A stretch of 64,000 bases of DNA, taken from NCBI GenBank assembly GCA_947492525.1, contig CANLNQ010000005.1:124001-188000 (forward strand). The letters run 5' to 3'. Numbering within the stretch: the first letter of the stretch is position 1; the number at the start of each line of letters is the position of its first letter. The notes under the pieces were generated by a model that did not search any database, was not told the origin of the DNA, and was given only the letters and a program-made list of their open reading frames with translations. The position numbers and the translations under genes are program-made. The stretch comes from an uncultured Granulosicoccus sp. (GTDB lineage: Bacteria > Pseudomonadota > Gammaproteobacteria > Granulosicoccales > Granulosicoccaceae). Below are positions 60,591-64,000 of this stretch, in pieces.

Positions 60591-62077
60591 CAGGGGACAG
60601 TTCCGTATTTCCCGATCCGGTTTACCGGGACACCGTGCTGGCACCCCTGTTCGATGGGGTCAAGGCGCACTATTCGGGATTCATGGCAGCCATCAATCAG
60701 GCGCATCTGGTCATGCTCTCCGATACGCGTATTCTCGATGCCGATGCGGTACATGCCATCGCAGGCGCCTTGCAGGGCATCGAGCAAGCGGTGGATGTCC
60801 ATGCACTTCGTTATACCGGGGAGTACGAGGACTACTTCTTTCTGGTGGAGTCCGAGTTGAAGGCGCGCCTTGGCGCCGATGTGGGCGGCATGCTGCACAC
60901 CGCAAGATCGCGTAATGACATGGACCACACCGTATTCAAGATGGCGCTGCGAGAGCGCTGTGACCGCTTGCTGGCCCAGGCATTGCAGTTGGCCAGCGCC
61001 TTGTTGCACAAGGCGCAGCTGGAGCGCGATACGCTGATCGTGGCCTACACACATGGCCAGCCTGCCCAGCCGAGCACCTTCGGTCATTACCTGGGAGCGG
61101 TACTGGAAGTGCTGCTGGGGGATATCCGTCGGCTCAGGGAGGCACGCAAGTCACTCGACCTGTGCCCGATGGGTGCCGCGGCGATCACGACATCCGGTTT
61201 TCCGATAGACAGGCAGCAGATGGCCGATCTGCTGGGATTCGCGGCACCCAGGCGCAACGCCTATGGCTGCATTGCCTCGGTGGACTACGTGACGGGCCTG
61301 TATTCGGCCATCAAGTTGTTGTTCCTGCACCTGGGCCGCGTCGTGCAGGACATGGCCTTCTGGTCAGCCTTTGAAGTCGGCCAGCTGTATGTGCCGAACT
61401 CTCTGGTGCAGATCTCGTCGATCATGCCGCAGAAGCGCAATCCCGTTCCGATAGAACACATGAGGCATCTGGCCAGCGTCACTGCAGGACGCTGCGATAC
61501 GGTGGTCGATACCATGCACAACACGCCATTCACGGACATGAATGACAGCGAGGGTGAAGTCCAGGCTGCAGGGTATGCTGCCTTTGACAGTGGCGGTCGG
61601 GTACTGGATCTGCTCAGTGCCTTCATCGTATCGGTATCGATCAATGAAGAGCGTGTCGAGCACAACGCCAACGCGGCCTGTATCACGATTACCGAACTGG
61701 CCGATACGCTGGTTCGCCAGGAAAGCCTTTCCTTCAGGCAGGCGCATGAAGTCGCCGCGGCCACGGCGAGTGCCGTCATAGCGGATGGCTTGCCTCTGCT
61801 GTCGGCCTATACCGCTTTTTCCGCCGCGTTCCAGGCGGAAACCGGTCGTCAGACAAGTCTGAGTGAATCGGCCTTCCAGCAAGCGGTCTCGATGCGCAAT
61901 TTCGTGGATGTGCGCAATCGGTTCGGCGGGCCTGCGGCCTCGGCCATGGATGAGGCACTGACACAGTATGCCAGCGAGATCGATGATCAACTGCGGGCAA
62001 TCACGCTGGTTCGCACACAATTGCAGGCCGCCGAGCAAAAGCGTCTCGCCTCGTTCAACGCCTTGTTGGAGAACTGA
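60587..62077 (+). CDS. Argininosuccinate-lyase-like enzyme in sugar ABC operon
   Basis: A 496-aa member of the fumarase/aspartase superfamily, closest in pattern to argininosuccinate lyase: LHTARSRNDMDHT, AYTHGQPAQPSTFGHYLGAV and the signature SSIMPQKRNPVPIEH, which carries the catalytic Ser. The ArgH Gln in the first motif is changed to Met and the whole protein is about 40 residues longer than ArgH. Location between sugar permeases and a MalK ATPase argues against a role in arginine synthesis; cleavage of a fumarate-releasing or related bond in the imported substrate is inferred. Start is ATG 60587 by overlap; the frame upstream to 60308 lies inside the permease. Confidence 0.85.
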   Translation: MTGDSSVFPDPVYRDTVLAPLFDGVKAHYSGFMAAINQAHLVMLSDTRILDADAVHAIAGALQGIEQAVDVHALRYTGEYEDYFFLVESELKARLGADVGGMLHTARSRNDMDHTVFKMALRERCDRLLAQALQLASALLHKAQLERDTLIVAYTHGQPAQPSTFGHYLGAVLEVLLGDIRRLREARKSLDLCPMGAAAITTSGFPIDRQQMADLLGFAAPRRNAYGCIASVDYVTGLYSAIKLLFLHLGRVVQDMAFWSAFEVGQLYVPNSLVQISSIMPQKRNPVPIEHMRHLASVTAGRCDTVVDTMHNTPFTDMNDSEGEVQAAGYAAFDSGGRVLDLLSAFIVSVSINEERVEHNANAACITITELADTLVRQESLSFRQAHEVAAATASAVIADGLPLLSAYTAFSAAFQAETGRQTSLSESAFQQAVSMRNFVDVRNRFGGPAASAMDEALTQYASEIDDQLRAITLVRTQLQAAEQKRLASFNALLEN

Positions 62078-62082
62078 CAAAC

Positions 62083-63144
62083 ATGGCAAGCCTGACACTG
62101 AAGAGTCTGGTCAAGCGTTACGGCAAGACAGAGGTCTTGCACGGAATCGATCTGGAGGTGGCCGATGGCGAATTCGTCGTGTTCGTCGGTCCATCCGGCT
62201 GTGGCAAGTCCACCACGCTGAGAATGATTGCGGGGCTGGAGGACATCAGCTCCGGGGAGATCAGCATCGCCGACAAGGTCGTCAACAATCTGGAGCCCAA
62301 GCAGCGCAATATCGCCATGGTCTTCCAGAACTACGCCATCTACCCCCACATGAGCGTGCGCAAGAACATCGGCTTCGGTCTGCGGACAGCGAAGCTGTCG
62401 CGCACCGAGAAGTCGGAGCGGATCGTGGAGGTGGCCACCCTGCTGGGCATGGAAGAGTATCTGGACAGAAAGCCCAGTGCCTTGTCGGGCGGACAGCGAC
62501 AACGCGTCGCCATTGGCAGGGCACTGGTACGCGATCCTGCCGTCTTCCTGTTCGATGAGCCGCTGTCCAATCTGGACGCACAGCTGCGCACGCAGATGCG
62601 GCTGGAGATCAAGAAGCTGCATCAGAGAGTCGGCACCACCATCGTGTTCGTCACCCATGACCAGGTCGAGGCGATGACCATGGCCGACAGGATCGTGATC
62701 ATGAAGGACGGCTACATCCAGCAGGTGGGTACGCCGGCCGAGGCCTACCACAATCCGGTCAACACCTTCGTGGCGCAGTTCATCGGGGCTCCGTCCATGA
62801 ACATGCTGCCGGGCGTTCTGGATGATCAGGGTCTGCGTCTGTGGAACGGGTCTCGGGTGTCCTGGAACCTGGCATCCAGTGGCCAGTCGCACGACGTGAT
62901 TCTCGGCGTGCGTCCGGAAGATCTGACGCCGGTGCCACCGGGTGAGGCCATGCTCGAAGGCATCATCTCGGTGGTGGAACCTCTGGGTTCCGAGACGCTG
63001 CTCTACGTGGATATCGATGGCATCGAAGTGATCGCTTCGGGGCCGGGGCGGCAGGCACCCGAGCCGGGAAGCCGGATATCGCTCGGCGCTACCAGCGATA
63101 CATTGCATCTGTTCGACAAGGAAAGCGGCGTCGCGCTGAAGTGA
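62083..63144 (+). CDS. Sugar ABC transporter ATP-binding protein (UgpC/MalK-type)
   Basis: A 353-aa ATPase: Walker A GPSGCGKST, Q-loop MVFQNYAIYPHM, signature LSGGQRQRVAIGRAL, Walker B VFLFDEPLSNLD, H-loop FVTHDQVEA, and the C-terminal TOBE/OB domain (VILGVRPEDLTPVPPG) seen in MalK/UgpC proteins. It is 5 bp after the lyase-like gene and its stop overlaps the PfkB start (TGATG). It energises the two permeases upstream. Confidence 0.94.
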   Translation: MASLTLKSLVKRYGKTEVLHGIDLEVADGEFVVFVGPSGCGKSTTLRMIAGLEDISSGEISIADKVVNNLEPKQRNIAMVFQNYAIYPHMSVRKNIGFGLRTAKLSRTEKSERIVEVATLLGMEEYLDRKPSALSGGQRQRVAIGRALVRDPAVFLFDEPLSNLDAQLRTQMRLEIKKLHQRVGTTIVFVTHDQVEAMTMADRIVIMKDGYIQQVGTPAEAYHNPVNTFVAQFIGAPSMNMLPGVLDDQGLRLWNGSRVSWNLASSGQSHDVILGVRPEDLTPVPPGEAMLEGIISVVEPLGSETLLYVDIDGIEVIASGPGRQAPEPGSRISLGATSDTLHLFDKESGVALK

Positions 63145-64000
63145 TGGACAAGGGTATTCTCTGCGCCGGGCGGGTCTATTGTGATCTGAACTTCTCGGGT
63201 ATGGACCAGCTCCCGCGATTGGGGCGGGAGCTCTTCGCCGAGGAGATGTCGATGCACGCCGGTGGTGGCGCCTTCATCACGGCCTCCTATGTGGCAGCGC
63301 TTGGCAAACCGGCGAGTCTCATGGGACGGCTGCCCTGTGCCCCCTTCGCCGGCATCATCGAGCAGGAGGCGCAGCAGCAGCGCGTCGATCTGCGAGAAAG
63401 TGTGACTGCCATCGGAGGCTCACCTCAGTTGACGGTTGCGATGGCCATGGCGGGTGATCGGGCATTTCTGACCAGCCGCCAGGGTCCCGCGCTGCCTGAT
63501 GATCATGCTGCGCGCATGACAGCCATGGCAGAACGCTCGGCGCTGACGCATCTGCATATCAGCGAACTGTCGACGCTGCTCGAATACCCATCCCTGGTTG
63601 CCCAGGCGCGTCGGGCGGGCTTCACGGTGTCGCTCGATTGTGCCTGGGATGATGCCTGTCTCGATCATCCGGACATTGCCGCCCTGGTATCGCAGGTGGA
63701 TGTCTTTCTGCCCAATGAAAGCGAGATGCAACGATTGGCGAGCAATGGCGTAAACTCTGACTGCGCGCCGATGACCGTGGTCAAGCAGGGGGCCGCCGGG
63801 GCAACCGTTCATGTGGCTGGCCGACAGACGCATGCGGCGGCCGTGCCGTGTACGGTGGTTGACACCATTGGCGCCGGTGATGCCTTCAATGCGGGATTTC
63901 TGTGTGCCTGGCTTGCCCGGCAGTCACTGTCGCAGTGCCTTTCGGTTGGTAACCGCTGTGGTGCTCTGGCGGTGGGTCGCAGGGGCGGCGCGGGCAAGCT
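63144..64000 (+). CDS. PfkB-family sugar kinase (3' end outside window)
   Basis: The open frame from ATG 63144 runs off the right edge, giving 285 codons plus 2 nt. It has the N-terminal PfkB glycine motif (MSMHAGGGAFITASYVAALG), VSLDCAWDD, FLPNESEMQRL and the C-terminal signature DTIGAGDAFNAGFL, with the catalytic Asp in GAGD. It probably phosphorylates the sugar released by the upstream enzymes. The start overlaps the ATPase stop (TGATG), so it belongs to the operon. The C-terminus cannot be seen. Confidence 0.9.
   Translation, partial: MDKGILCAGRVYCDLNFSGMDQLPRLGRELFAEEMSMHAGGGAFITASYVAALGKPASLMGRLPCAPFAGIIEQEAQQQRVDLRESVTAIGGSPQLTVAMAMAGDRAFLTSRQGPALPDDHAARMTAMAERSALTHLHISELSTLLEYPSLVAQARRAGFTVSLDCAWDDACLDHPDIAALVSQVDVFLPNESEMQRLASNGVNSDCAPMTVVKQGAAGATVHVAGRQTHAAAVPCTVVDTIGAGDAFNAGFLCAWLARQSLSQCLSVGNRCGALAVGRRGGAGK

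Overview
The window looks like a chromosomal stretch of a GC-rich (roughly 60 percent by eye) Gram-negative heterotroph. A RapA-type RNA-polymerase ATPase, FadIJ-like beta-oxidation enzymes, a MoxR/Bat cluster and outer-membrane proteins point to a gammaproteobacterium. The many organic-solute ABC transporters and a DmdC-like acyl-CoA dehydrogenase would fit a marine lineage (a Granulosicoccaceae-like organism is a guess only). About 50 protein genes fill the window. I saw no rRNA, tRNA, CRISPR array, integrase or complete insertion sequence.

Layout. 0.2-9.0 kb: a giant CheB-CheR-PAS-hybrid histidine kinase, an MscS channel, a YihY membrane protein, a small glycine-zipper protein and a DsbA/FrnE-type oxidoreductase, followed by a cluster of GGTCCGACC-type repeats. 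9.2-13.9 kb: a four-gene BMP-family (nucleoside-type) ABC importer ending in a strong hairpin. 13.9-20.4 kb: 11-bp minisatellites, an EamA transporter, a BY-kinase-like ATPase lacking the P-loop lysine, exonuclease III and RapA. 20.4-27.2 kb: a cold-shock gene with a TTG start and long leader; an overlapping polysaccharide deacetylase/formyltransferase pair; an acetate kinase fused to a PduL-type phosphotransacylase, overlapped by photolyase; and a secreted DUF1223 protein. 27.4-36.9 kb: an unbroken chain of 4-nt-overlapping genes, with a beta-barrel, a Big2 lipoprotein, MoxR, DUF58, DUF4381, two VWA proteins, a TPR protein and BatD. 37.2-50.4 kb: an Omp85-like protein, fadJ/fadI, a small MITE/REPIN-like element, a SIMPL protein, a fungal-type cytosine deaminase, etfBA, a coiled-coil protein, a DmdC-like dehydrogenase, a hydroxyisobutyryl-CoA hydrolase-like protein, a DUF952 protein and an enoyl-CoA hydratase. 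50.5-53.5 kb: a cupredoxin-like protein paired with a CACHE-HAMP-GGDEF-EAL protein. 53.7-64 kb: a probable catabolic locus with a large PIG-L deacetylase and ROK regulator divergent from sugar ABC genes, an argininosuccinate-lyase-like enzyme, a MalK-type ATPase and a PfkB kinase cut by the window end.

Themes. (1) Tandem minisatellites recur at unit lengths of 6, 9, 11, 47 and 48 bp, mostly at gene 3' ends, and one is inside the N-terminus of BatD. (2) Several multidomain proteins have lost key catalytic residues while keeping the fold: the CheB domain, the GGDEF domain, a BY-kinase P-loop and a ROK zinc motif. (3) The ROK/PIG-L/ABC/lyase/PfkB cluster is the best candidate for an uncharacterised pathway; it could import and dismantle an N-acylated glycoconjugate, but the substrate is not deducible from sequence alone. 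The AckA-PduL fusion is the clearest unusual enzyme architecture.
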